Origin: JBBECE01 sp040881985
Lineage (GTDB): Bacteria; Pseudomonadota; Alphaproteobacteria; Rhizobiales; Devosiaceae
Direction: 5' to 3'
Assembly (NCBI GenBank): GCA_040881985.1
Contig: JBBECE010000023.1
Span: 40,877-104,876 of the forward strand
DNA: 64,000 nt
The notes under the pieces were generated by a model. That model worked only from the letters and a program-made list of their open reading frames with translations, did no database searches and was not told where the DNA came from. The translations under genes and the position numbers were made by a program. Of the stretch, positions 33,872 through 43,562 are shown piece after piece (the first letter of the stretch is position 1; every line of letters starts with the position of its first letter).

Positions 33872-34750
33872 ATGTGGATCACCAACCGATTCCCGGGGCT
33901 GTGGCTCATCCCGGCGCTGCTGCCCGTCATCCTGATGACGGTCTACCCGATCGGCCACGCGCTCTGGACCTCGCTGCACTCGGTGATGATCCTGTTTCCG
34001 GGCGAGCCGTTCGTCGGCCTCGACAACTACGCCCGCGTCGTCACCAGCAACTATTTCCTCGACACGCTGCAGAACTCGCTGGTCCTGACCCTCTTCGCGG
34101 CGCCGTCGGTGGTGCTGCTCGGCACGCTGATCGCACTCTTCCTGCAGCAAAAGTTCCTCGGCTCGCAAGTGGTCCGTTCAATCGTGCTCCTGCCGTGGGT
34201 TTTGCCGGGCGCGATTTCAGCCGTGCTCTGGGTCTGGGTATTTCATCCGAGCTTTGGCATTCTCAATGGCATCCTCATCGACCTTGGTCTGATCGACAGC
34301 GCGGTCCCCTGGCTCACCAGCCCGCGCACGGCCCTAATGGCAGTCACGATTGCGCATGTGTGGACGCAGATCCCGTTCGCGGTGGTGCTGATGATGGCGG
34401 CGCTGGCGACCATCAATTTCGAGATCATCGAGGCCGCAGCGATCGATTGCCGCAACCCTCTCAAGCGCTTCGCCTACGTCACCTTCCCCGAAATCAAGTC
34501 GATGATCGTGGTGCTGCTCGTCTACAATGCCCTCGTCGCCTTCACGAGTTACGACCTCGTCTATGCCATGACTGGCGGCGGGCCTGGCACGGCGACGACG
34601 CTGCTCTCGTTTCAAATCTGGCGCGAGAGTTTTTCGATGTACGATTTCGGCGCCGGCTCGGCGGTCGCCTTCATCGTCGTTCTCATCTCCGCGATTTTGA
34701 TCGCCGCGATCACCAAGGCACTCCCCTCCGATCTCTTTGCGAGCGATTGA
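33872..34750 (+). CDS. sugar ABC transporter permease (MalF type)
   Basis: A 292-residue inner-membrane protein with about six helices and the permease EAA-loop region (about 186-210, IEAAAIDCRNPLKRFAYVTFPEI). It begins with a helix at about 10-30 (FPGLWLIPALLPVILMTVYP). It should pair with the next permease. Only one base separates its stop from the next start. Confidence 0.93.
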   Translation: MWITNRFPGLWLIPALLPVILMTVYPIGHALWTSLHSVMILFPGEPFVGLDNYARVVTSNYFLDTLQNSLVLTLFAAPSVVLLGTLIALFLQQKFLGSQVVRSIVLLPWVLPGAISAVLWVWVFHPSFGILNGILIDLGLIDSAVPWLTSPRTALMAVTIAHVWTQIPFAVVLMMAALATINFEIIEAAAIDCRNPLKRFAYVTFPEIKSMIVVLLVYNALVAFTSYDLVYAMTGGGPGTATTLLSFQIWRESFSMYDFGAGSAVAFIVVLISAILIAAITKALPSDLFASD

Positions 34751-34751
34751 A

Positions 34752-35639
34752 ATGATTGGCCGCCGGCATCCCATCCTGACCCACTTCTTTGCCGCGCTGA
34801 TCCTGCTTTTCATCGGCGGACCGGTGTTGCTGTCGCTCTACGGGAGCCTCGTACCCGACCGGGTGCTGCTCAGCGCGGACAAGAATATCCTCACCGAGGG
34901 TCCAAATCTTGAGACCTACCGCTACGTATTCACCGGGCAGCTGCCGGATTCGTATCTGAAGGAAAGCGCCAATCGCGCGATGATCTCGGATGCGGCGCGT
35001 CAGGTACCAAGGGCGCTGTTCAATTCGTCGATCAACGCGCTCGCCGCGATGATCCTGAACCTGCTCCTCGGTGCGCCGGCGGCATTCGTCTTCGCGCGCT
35101 ACGTCTTCCCCGGAAAGAAGCTCAGCTTCATGTACTTGATCCTTTCTCCGCTGGTGCCGGCGGTGGCGTTGGTGACCCCGATCTACATGATGATGCAGCT
35201 CCTCGGCCTCCTCGGATCACAGCTCGGCATTATCCTCGTCCACACGGCGAAGGCGCTGCCGTTCACGGTATTGATCCTCTCGGTGTTTTTCCGCAAGATT
35301 CCGGCCGAGATCTTCGAGGCTGCGGTGCTCGATCACTGCAGTCGCTTCCAAACGTTCTGGCGCGTCGCGCTGCCCTTGGCCCTGCCCTCCGTCGGCGCGA
35401 CGGGGCTCTTCGCTTTCATGCTTTCCTACTCGGAGTACATGTTCGCGATGGTCCTTTCCGGCGACGCGCAGACGCGCCCCGTGTCGGTTGTAATGGCGGC
35501 GCTCGCGCGCAACACAGATGTAAGCTGGAGCCTCCTCAATACGGGCATCTTCATCGCAATCGTTCCGACGCTGGTCCTCGTCGTCCTCGTCTGGCGCTTC
35601 GTAGTCGAGGGGTTGCTCAGTGGCGCCGTCAAGGGGTAG
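34752..35639 (+). CDS. sugar ABC transporter permease (MalG type)
   Basis: A 295-residue second permease subunit with six predicted helices and an EAA loop (FEAAVLDHCSRFQTFWRVALPL, about 190). The start at ATG 34752 (MIGRRHPIL), two bases after the previous stop, is preferred over a TTG 15 bases earlier. A periplasmic loop of about 70 residues between the first two helices is longer than in many relatives. Confidence 0.92.
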   Translation: MIGRRHPILTHFFAALILLFIGGPVLLSLYGSLVPDRVLLSADKNILTEGPNLETYRYVFTGQLPDSYLKESANRAMISDAARQVPRALFNSSINALAAMILNLLLGAPAAFVFARYVFPGKKLSFMYLILSPLVPAVALVTPIYMMMQLLGLLGSQLGIILVHTAKALPFTVLILSVFFRKIPAEIFEAAVLDHCSRFQTFWRVALPLALPSVGATGLFAFMLSYSEYMFAMVLSGDAQTRPVSVVMAALARNTDVSWSLLNTGIFIAIVPTLVLVVLVWRFVVEGLLSGAVKG

Positions 35640-35643
35640 CGAG

Positions 35644-36066
35644 ATGACCGACTTTGTTGATGATGAGATCCTGCATCCACTGAAGAGCCTGCCCAAGGGC
35701 GCGCGCCAGCACAACACGGCCGGCCCCTATTCGCCGGTGCTGGAAGTTGACGCGAGGCACCTCGTCGTCATCTCCGGTCAGGTTGCGGTGGATCCCGAGG
35801 GCCACATCATCGGCGAGAGCATCGAGGAACAGACGATCGCGACCTTGCGCAATTGCGCGGGGCATCTCGCGACGGCCAGCTGCTCGCTCAGGGATGTGTT
35901 CAAGGTCAACATCTATCTGACCGATCTCGGTCACTGGGACCGGTTCAATGCGATCTACGACGAGCTGATGCCCGAGCCGCTGCCGGTGCGCACCGCGGTG
36001 CAGGCCATTTTGCTCCCGGGCTATCTGGTCGAGATAGAAATGTGGGCCGTCAAGGCAAGGAGTTAA
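35644..36066 (+). CDS. RidA (YjgF/YER057c/UK114) family protein
   Basis: A 140-residue member of the imine/enamine deaminase family. The segments SGQVAVDPEGHIIG and VRTAVQAILLPGYLVEIE contain the conserved Arg and Glu of active RidA proteins, so hydrolysis of imines to ketones plus ammonia is possible. Its place inside a sugar-transporter operon, between permease and ATPase genes, suggests the imported compound or a derivative carries an amino group. It overlaps neither neighbour. Confidence 0.9.
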   Translation: MTDFVDDEILHPLKSLPKGARQHNTAGPYSPVLEVDARHLVVISGQVAVDPEGHIIGESIEEQTIATLRNCAGHLATASCSLRDVFKVNIYLTDLGHWDRFNAIYDELMPEPLPVRTAVQAILLPGYLVEIEMWAVKARS

Positions 36067-36069
36067 AAC

Positions 36070-37149
36070 GTGGCGTCGGTTGAGCTCAAGAACATCCGGA
36101 AAAGCTTCGGCAAGATCGAGGCGGTGCGTGATGTATCAGTCACGATCGCCGACCGCGAGCTGGTGGTCTTTGTCGGCCCGTCGGGCTGCGGCAAGTCCAC
36201 GTTGTTGCGCTTGATCGCCGGGCTCGAGGAAATCACTGCCGGCGAACTGTCGATCGGCGGCAAGCCGATGAACAAGGTGCCGGCCGCCGATCGCGGCATC
36301 GCCATGGTGTTCCAGTCCTATGCCCTCTACCCACATATGACCGTCGCCGAAAACATGGGCTTCGCGCTCAAGATGAGCGGTGTCGGCAAGGCCGAGGTCG
36401 AGCAGAAGGTACGCGCCGCAGCAGCGATACTAATGCTCGATGGCCTTCTCGACCGCAAGCCGCGCCAACTCTCGGGCGGGCAGCGCCAGCGTGTTGCCAT
36501 CGGCCGCGCCATCACGCGCTCCCCCGACGTCTTCCTTTTCGACGAGCCGCTCTCCAACCTCGATGCCGACCTCCGCGCGCAGATGCGCGTCGAGATCGCG
36601 CGCCTGCGCGACGAGCTCAAGACCACTATGATCTACGTGACGCACGACCAAGTCGAGGCGATGACGCTCGCCGACCGCATCGTCATTCTCAACAATGGTG
36701 AGCTCGAGCAGGAAGGTCCACCGCTCGACCTCTATGAGCGACCTGCCAACCGTTTCGTGGCAGGGTTTCTCGGCCAGCCGAAGATGAACTTCATCCCGGT
36801 CGTCGTTGTGGCAGCTGATGGCAAGCTCGATCTCCGCTTGGGCTCGCATGACACGGTCATCGTCTCGGGGCTCGCTGTATCGGGCTTGACCGTCGGGGAG
36901 AGTGCCGAAGTCGGTATTCGCCCAAATGCCTTTTCTCTCGTCGAAGCCGGCGGGCTTGAAGCACGCATCGTGCTGGTGGAACGCCTCGGCGGCAGCAGCC
37001 TTCTGCATGCCCGGGTCGAGAATCTGCCAAACCTCCTGACCATTGAACTGCCGGGAAGTTTCCAGGCAGCCGCTGAGATGCCGGTGCAGTTCGGCATTGA
37101 CCCCCGCGCCATACACATCTTCGACCGCACTGGCAGAAGCCTCAGATGA
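36070..37149 (+). CDS. sugar ABC transporter ATP-binding protein (MalK/UgpC type)
   Basis: A 359-residue ATPase with Walker A (GPSGCGKST, about 36-44), Q-loop (MVFQSYALYPHMT), signature LSGGQRQRVAIGR and Walker B (VFLFDEPLSNLDA), followed by a C-terminal TOBE/regulatory domain from about 240. The GTG start has an AAGGAG site six bases upstream. It energises the two permeases of this operon. The next gene, an IclR regulator, converges on it. Confidence 0.94.
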   Translation: MASVELKNIRKSFGKIEAVRDVSVTIADRELVVFVGPSGCGKSTLLRLIAGLEEITAGELSIGGKPMNKVPAADRGIAMVFQSYALYPHMTVAENMGFALKMSGVGKAEVEQKVRAAAAILMLDGLLDRKPRQLSGGQRQRVAIGRAITRSPDVFLFDEPLSNLDADLRAQMRVEIARLRDELKTTMIYVTHDQVEAMTLADRIVILNNGELEQEGPPLDLYERPANRFVAGFLGQPKMNFIPVVVVAADGKLDLRLGSHDTVIVSGLAVSGLTVGESAEVGIRPNAFSLVEAGGLEARIVLVERLGGSSLLHARVENLPNLLTIELPGSFQAAAEMPVQFGIDPRAIHIFDRTGRSLR

Positions 37150-37172
37150 ACGCCGTTTCGCGAGCGGTCGAG

Positions 37173-37940
37173 TTACGCCGTTCCCCCCAGGGTGCGCGAC
37201 AGCATGGTTGCATGCTTGAGGGCGACGTCTCGCAAATGCGCGAGCCGATCCATATCGAACCGGCTGCTCGGCCCGGAGATGGCGATACCGCCCGGCACCT
37301 CGCCACCCTTTTCGAACACCGGCACCGCAACGCAACGCATGTCGGGGGCGTATTCGAGGTCATCGTAGGCGTAAGATTGAGCGCGAACCAGAGCGAGTGT
37401 CTGCCGCAGCCGTTCGGGATCGGTAATGGTGTTGGGCGCCACTTTGGGCAGACCGCCAGCGATGATCGCCTCCGTGGTCCGGGCATCTTGATAGGCCAGC
37501 AACACCTTGCCGATCGAGGTGCAGGGAAGCGGAGAGCGGTCGCCGATCTGGAAGTCGACGCTGACCCGCTGGGTGCCCTTGGCGCGGAAGACCAGCACCG
37601 CGCTGTCGCGCTCGAGCACCGAATAGTGGACAGTCTCGCCGGTCGCCTCGGAGATGGCCCTGAGGCAAGTGATGATGTGTTGCGCCCGCTCGTCCTCGCC
37701 GAGGAGATGGCGGGCCAGCGAAAGCAACTTGAAGCTCAGCCGATAGTTTTTGCCGGCGTCGCGGGCGACGTAGCCCGCTTGTACGAGGGTCATCAGCATC
37801 CGATAGGCGGTGGCGCGATCGGCGCCGATCGCCTTGGCCACCTCCACTACGGCAACCGGCCGGCGCTGCTCGCCGATGAAATCGAGTACGGAGAGGGCCT
37901 TGAGCGCCGTCGCGCTGATGTTGGAATCGGGTTTGACCAA
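37173..37940 (-). CDS. IclR-family transcriptional regulator
   Basis: A 255-residue regulator with an N-terminal winged helix-turn-helix (about 10-65, VVEVAKAIGADRATAYRMLMTL) and the IclR effector-binding domain (about 85-250, with TSIGKVLLA and VAVPVFEKGGEVPGGIAISGP). The start is set at a TTG at 37940 preceded by GAGGCGG; a TTG at 38000 is possible but lacks a ribosome site. It is divergent from the second aldehyde dehydrogenase and ribose-type transporter, which it probably controls. An inverted repeat CTAGTC/GACTAG lies between them. Confidence 0.9.
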   Translation of the reverse strand: MVKPDSNISATALKALSVLDFIGEQRRPVAVVEVAKAIGADRATAYRMLMTLVQAGYVARDAGKNYRLSFKLLSLARHLLGEDERAQHIITCLRAISEATGETVHYSVLERDSAVLVFRAKGTQRVSVDFQIGDRSPLPCTSIGKVLLAYQDARTTEAIIAGGLPKVAPNTITDPERLRQTLALVRAQSYAYDDLEYAPDMRCVAVPVFEKGGEVPGGIAISGPSSRFDMDRLAHLRDVALKHATMLSRTLGGTA

Positions 37941-38022
37941 GCGCCGCCTCAAACGTTTCAATATTCGTATAACAACAACAGGCCTGTGCCACAAGTTCAA
38001 TTTTCGTTGACGACATTCAATT

Positions 38023-38042
38023 CTAGTCCTAGCCCTGACTAG
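38023..38042. promoter_or_regulatory. inverted repeat in iclR-aldehyde dehydrogenase region
   Basis: CTAGTC-N8-GACTAG lies just upstream of the aldehyde dehydrogenase ribosome site. A nearby TTCAATT is repeated at about 37996 and 38016. Either could be an operator for the divergent IclR regulator. Confidence 0.35.
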
Positions 38043-38059
38043 GGGGGGAGGGTCCTGCG

Positions 38060-39501
38060 ATGAAAATGCTGATCGACGGCAGCTGGACGAAAGCGTCCGA
38101 CGGCGGCACTGATGCGGTACTCAATCCCGCCACCGATGCCGAGATCGGCTCGGTGCCGCGCGCCACGGGCGCCGATGTCGATCGCGCGGTAGCCGCCGCA
38201 CAGCTAGGGGCCGCACGGATGTCGGAGCTGCCGGCCTGGCGGCGTTACGAAATCCTCGAGGCAGTGGCGCGGCAGATTGAGGCCAACCAGGCGGCACTGG
38301 GGCAATTGCTCTGCCTGGAGAATGGCAAGCGCATCGGCGAGTCCACCAGCGAGGTCGGCGTCGCCGCCCGCATCATCCGAGGTTATGCCGAAGAAGCAAA
38401 ACGCATTTTCGGACGGTCCTTCCCGCTGGATGCCATTCCCGGCCTTGAGAAATCGCTCGCCATCACGATGCGCCAGCCGCTCGGCGTCATCGCCGCTATT
38501 GTGCCGTTCAACTATCCCGTGGAGCTCTGGAGCCACAAGGTGGCGGGAGGGCTCGCGGCGGGCAACGCGGTGATTACCAAGACGCCGGAGGATTGCCCGC
38601 TCACAGTGATCGAGATCAGCAGATACTTTGTTGAACAAGGGCTTCCGCGGGGCGCGCACCAGGTCCTGACCGGCGGTCGCGATGTAGGCGAGGCGCTAGT
38701 CAAGGCCGAGGGTGTGCAAATGATCGCCATGACCGGCAGCACGGCGGCCGGCCGGCGCATACTTGAAATCGCAGCGCAGACTCTCAAGAAAGTCCATCTG
38801 GAACTGGGCGGCAACGACGCGACGATCATCTGCGAGGACGCGGATATCGAGGCCACCGCCGATGCCTTGATCGGCGGCAGATTCACTTCCGGCAACGGCC
38901 AGATCTGCTGCGCGGTGAAGCGCGTACTCGTGCACCGGCATATCTATGAGCGCATTCTGAATGAAGTTTCTGCACGCACCTGCAAGCTTCGCGTCGGCGA
39001 CCCGATGGACCCTTCGACCGACGTCGGGCCGCTGATCAATCGGCGAGGCGCCGAGCGAGTAGAGGCCCAAGTGAAGCAGGCGGTCGTCGACGGCGCGCAG
39101 GTCGTCACGGGCGGAACTCGGCGCGACAATTTCTTCGAGCCGACCATTCTTACCGGGGTGACGCCCGGCACCCCGGCCTTTGCGGAGGAAACCTTTGGGC
39201 CGGTGCTGCCTCTCGTTCCCTTCGACGATTTCGAGACCGCACTGGCGCTCGCCAACGACAGCCCGTTCGGGCTGCAGGCGGCGATCTTCACCCACGATAT
39301 GCGAAAGATCATGCGCGCATACGAGGTTCTGGATGTGGGCACCGTGGTCGTCAACCACACGACCGCTATTCGGGTCGAGACGTTGCCCTTTGGCGGCAAC
39401 AAGGCGAGCGGCAATGCGCGCGAGGGGATCCACGATACGCTGCGCGAGATGACCAAGGAAAAGACGCTGCTGTTGCACCAGATGTTCGGAGCAGCGTCGT
39501 G

Positions 39502-39502
<1 letters not shown>
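38060..39502 (+). CDS. aldehyde dehydrogenase
   Basis: A 480-residue ALDH-superfamily enzyme. It shows VPFNYPVELWSHKVAGGLAAGN, the cofactor loop MTGSTAAGRRI, the catalytic Glu in LELGGND and the catalytic Cys in GNGQICCAVK (about 286). It is not a close duplicate of the ALDH at 30911-32356, judging by unlike active-site segments. It starts the operon leading into a ribose-type importer, so it may oxidise an aldehyde derived from the imported compound. The specific substrate cannot be assigned. Confidence 0.92.
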
Positions 39503-41018
<1,516 letters not shown>

Positions 41019-41022
<4 letters not shown>

Positions 41023-41978
41023 CCGAAGCGCTTACTTCTCAATCGGCGAAACCGGCGTTCTGTCAGCGGTTCTCGCGCGCCGACCTCATCTTCGCCGCCG
41101 CGATCTTCCTTCTCGTCATCTTCGCCTCGGTCGCGTCGGAGGCCTTCCTCACCCAACGCAACATCGTCAACATCTCGCGCCAGATCGTCACCAACGGCTT
41201 CCTGTCGCTCGGCATGCTGATGGTGATCCGCACCGGCGGCATCGATCTCTCGGTGGGCTCGGTGCTCGCCTTCGCGGGGTTGCTCGCCACCGGGCTTCAG
41301 GCGCAAATGCACTTCTCGGCCGCTATCGCCGTGGCGCTCGCCATGGGCGCTGTCGTCGGCGGGATCAATGGTTGGCTGATCGCGCGCTTCAACCTGCAGT
41401 CCTTCATCGTCACGCTGGCGACCATGGGGAGCTTGCGCGGTCTGCTTTACGTCTATGCGAACACGCCGCGTTATCCCGTCGACGATGCCTTCCGGGCTTT
41501 GCTCGGTGGAGGCTCCATCGGCCCGGTGCCGGTCAACTTCATCCTGTTCGCGCTGACCGTGCCGACGGTCTGGTTCTACCTGAATCATACGGTCTCCGGA
41601 CGTGCCGCATTCGCGCTCGGCGTCAACAAGGAGGCGGTGCGACTCGCCGGCGTCAACGTCGGCAAGCACCTCATCTTCGCCTATGTCGCCTGCGGCCTCC
41701 TCGCCGCCATCGCCGGAGTGCTGTTGGCGTCCCGGCTCGGCATAGCCCAGCCGAGCGTCGGCGTCGGCTACGAGCTCGACGCAATCGCCGCGGTGGTGAT
41801 CGGGGGCGGCCTTCTCGGCGGGGGAGGCGGCACGGCGATTGGCGTGCTCGGAGGCGTTTTGGCGCTCGCCGTCGTCGACAACGTGCTCAACCTATTCAAC
41901 GTGGATTCCTACTACCAGCAGCTCTTGAAGGGTCTGATCATTCTTGTGGCCGTGCTGGCGCGCCGCAAGCGAGCCTGA
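41019..41978 (+). CDS. sugar ABC transporter permease (RbsC type)
   Basis: A 319-residue membrane protein with eight to ten helices and the RbsC-family segments TGGIDLSVGSVLAF (about 70) and GGGLLGGGGGTAIGVLGG (about 265). The TTG start overlaps the ATPase stop (TTGA), showing coupling. It likely works as a homodimer, since only one permease gene is present in this transporter. Confidence 0.92.
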
Positions 41979-42029
41979 AACCAATCGCCGTCCGGCATGA
42001 CCGGGCGTCGCATAACAGGGAGAAACGAA

Positions 42030-42986
42030 ATGAACATCATCAAGCAACTGAAGTACATCGGTGTGATGGCCGCCGCCGTCACGCTCCTCTCCGCCGGGGC
42101 TGCGTCGGCCCAGGATTCGATCAAAATCGGAATGGTGAACCTCTCTCTCTGCTGCGCCTACTTCGTCGGCATGGACGCCGCCGTGAGGGACGAGGCCAGC
42201 GCCTATTCCAATGTCGATATTCTTTCGACCGACGCCGAAGGAGATGTGGCGAAGCTCACCGCCAACGTCGAGGACATGCTCAACCAGGGCGTCGAAGGGC
42301 TGATCGTTTCCGGCGCGTGGATCGAAGCGGCGCCTGCTGCGATCGAAGCCATCAATGCGGCCGGAGTACCGCTGGTGATGGTCGACCGGCTATTGAAGGG
42401 CGGCGACTATACAAGCTGGGTCGGCCCCGACAACCGCGCCATCGGCGAGGGGATAGGTGACTATATCGTCAACCGGCTCAACGGCGCAGGCAACGTTGTG
42501 ATCATCCGCGGCGGCCCTGCCGACAACACTATCGGCTCAAACCGCTCAGAAGGCGTGCAATCGAAATTCGCGGGTACCAATATCCAGACCCTGGTCGCTG
42601 CGGGCTGGGGCGAGTGGAGCGCTGATGGCGGCTTCCAGCAGATGGAAGACATGCTGGCCAAGGAAGCCGACATAGACGCCGTGTTCTGCGAGAATGACTC
42701 TATGTGCCTCGGGGCGCAAAAAGCCATCGCCGACGCCGGCAGGAGCGGCGACATCTTCATAGCTTCGGTCGATGGAGAAATGGGGGCGCTCAGGGAGATC
42801 ATGAAGGCGGATGGCAACTATGGCGCGACCGGGCTCAACTCGTCGGACCAGATTGGCCGTGCCGGCTTCCACAGGCTAATGGCGCTGCTCGCCGGAGCGC
42901 AGTCGGAGAAGGACACCGTGCTGCCGTCCCCGATCATCACCATCGAGAACGTGGCGAAGTTCTATAACGAGGATAGCACGTTCTAA
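42030..42986 (+). CDS. sugar ABC transporter substrate-binding protein (RbsB type)
   Basis: A 318-residue periplasmic binding protein of the ribose/galactose type with a signal peptide (cleavage after AASAQ, about 28) and the two-lobe repeat SIKIGMVNLSLCCAYFVGMDAA. A CAGGGAGAAA site precedes the ATG at 42030. The hinge-region DGEMGALREIM and the C-terminal ENDSMCLGAQKAI match the family. It is placed after the permease rather than first, and a hairpin terminator follows. Confidence 0.92.
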   Translation: MNIIKQLKYIGVMAAAVTLLSAGAASAQDSIKIGMVNLSLCCAYFVGMDAAVRDEASAYSNVDILSTDAEGDVAKLTANVEDMLNQGVEGLIVSGAWIEAAPAAIEAINAAGVPLVMVDRLLKGGDYTSWVGPDNRAIGEGIGDYIVNRLNGAGNVVIIRGGPADNTIGSNRSEGVQSKFAGTNIQTLVAAGWGEWSADGGFQQMEDMLAKEADIDAVFCENDSMCLGAQKAIADAGRSGDIFIASVDGEMGALREIMKADGNYGATGLNSSDQIGRAGFHRLMALLAGAQSEKDTVLPSPIITIENVAKFYNEDSTF

Positions 42987-42996
42987 TTTCTCCTCA

Positions 42997-43024
42997 GGTG
43001 GCGGGCGCAACGGAGCCCGCCACC
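42997..43024 (+). terminator. probable terminator after ribose-type operon
   Basis: A perfect 10-bp stem GGTGGCGGGC/GCCCGCCACC with an eight-base loop, 11 bases after the stop. It lacks a T run, so Rho-independent function is likely but not certain. Confidence 0.6.
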
Positions 43025-43273
43025 GCATTCGCCCGTCGGCACCTGCACCGATTGCCCCGGCGGTAACCATCGGCCATTGATGGCGCGAAGAGTTCAGACG
43101 CGGATGACCGGCTCTGATCTAACTGAGTGAAGGGAAAAACAAACCGCACATTCAGAGAAAAATCGCCCCGGCGTTGTCGAAGACGCTGGCCTACTGGGAC
43201 CCGGTCGGATCGATTGCACTTTTCCCTGACGTTATCCTTCTTCAGACTTGATGCATGACCGCGAGTCGGAGCC

Positions 43274-43414
43274 ATGGGTCACATCCGGCTTGGCAACGTG
43301 CCTACGACTCGCAAGTGGAAGCAGGTCGTCGCTCTCATCGCAGGCGGGGCAGGCAGCGATGCCGCTGCCGACCTCCCGCGCCCTAAGGCGTTGGCAAGCC
43401 GACACGCCGTATAA
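43274..43414 (+). pseudogene. 46-codon frame resembling the N-terminus of a larger unknown protein
   Basis: This short frame reads MGHIRLGNVPTTRKWKQVV at its start. From memory this resembles the start of an uncharacterised family of about 200 residues (GHIRLG-x-LP-x-TRKW-x-x-VV). The frame then stops, so the rest is missing. No strong ribosome site is seen. It may be a decayed remnant. The remainder of the 576-base gap (42987-43562) contains only the terminator and the palindrome described separately. Confidence 0.3.
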
Positions 43415-43429
43415 GGAACAGAACATCGA

Positions 43430-43443
43430 TCAATTATAATTGA
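43430..43443. promoter_or_regulatory. AT-rich palindrome upstream of DegV-fusion gene
   Basis: TCAATTATAATTGA is a perfect 14-bp palindrome, unusual in this GC-rich context, about 120 bases before the likely start of the following gene. It could be an operator or overlap a promoter -10 element (TATAAT). Confidence 0.35.
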
Positions 43444-43562
43444 CCAGTGTTCATTATTGGCGTACGGGCAAGGCGCGATATCTGGCACCAGCCGATTTGG
43501 ATGCCGGGGAGAAAGGCGCCATAATGTCGCACAGTCAAGGCGCGGCACGGCGGAGGAGCGTG

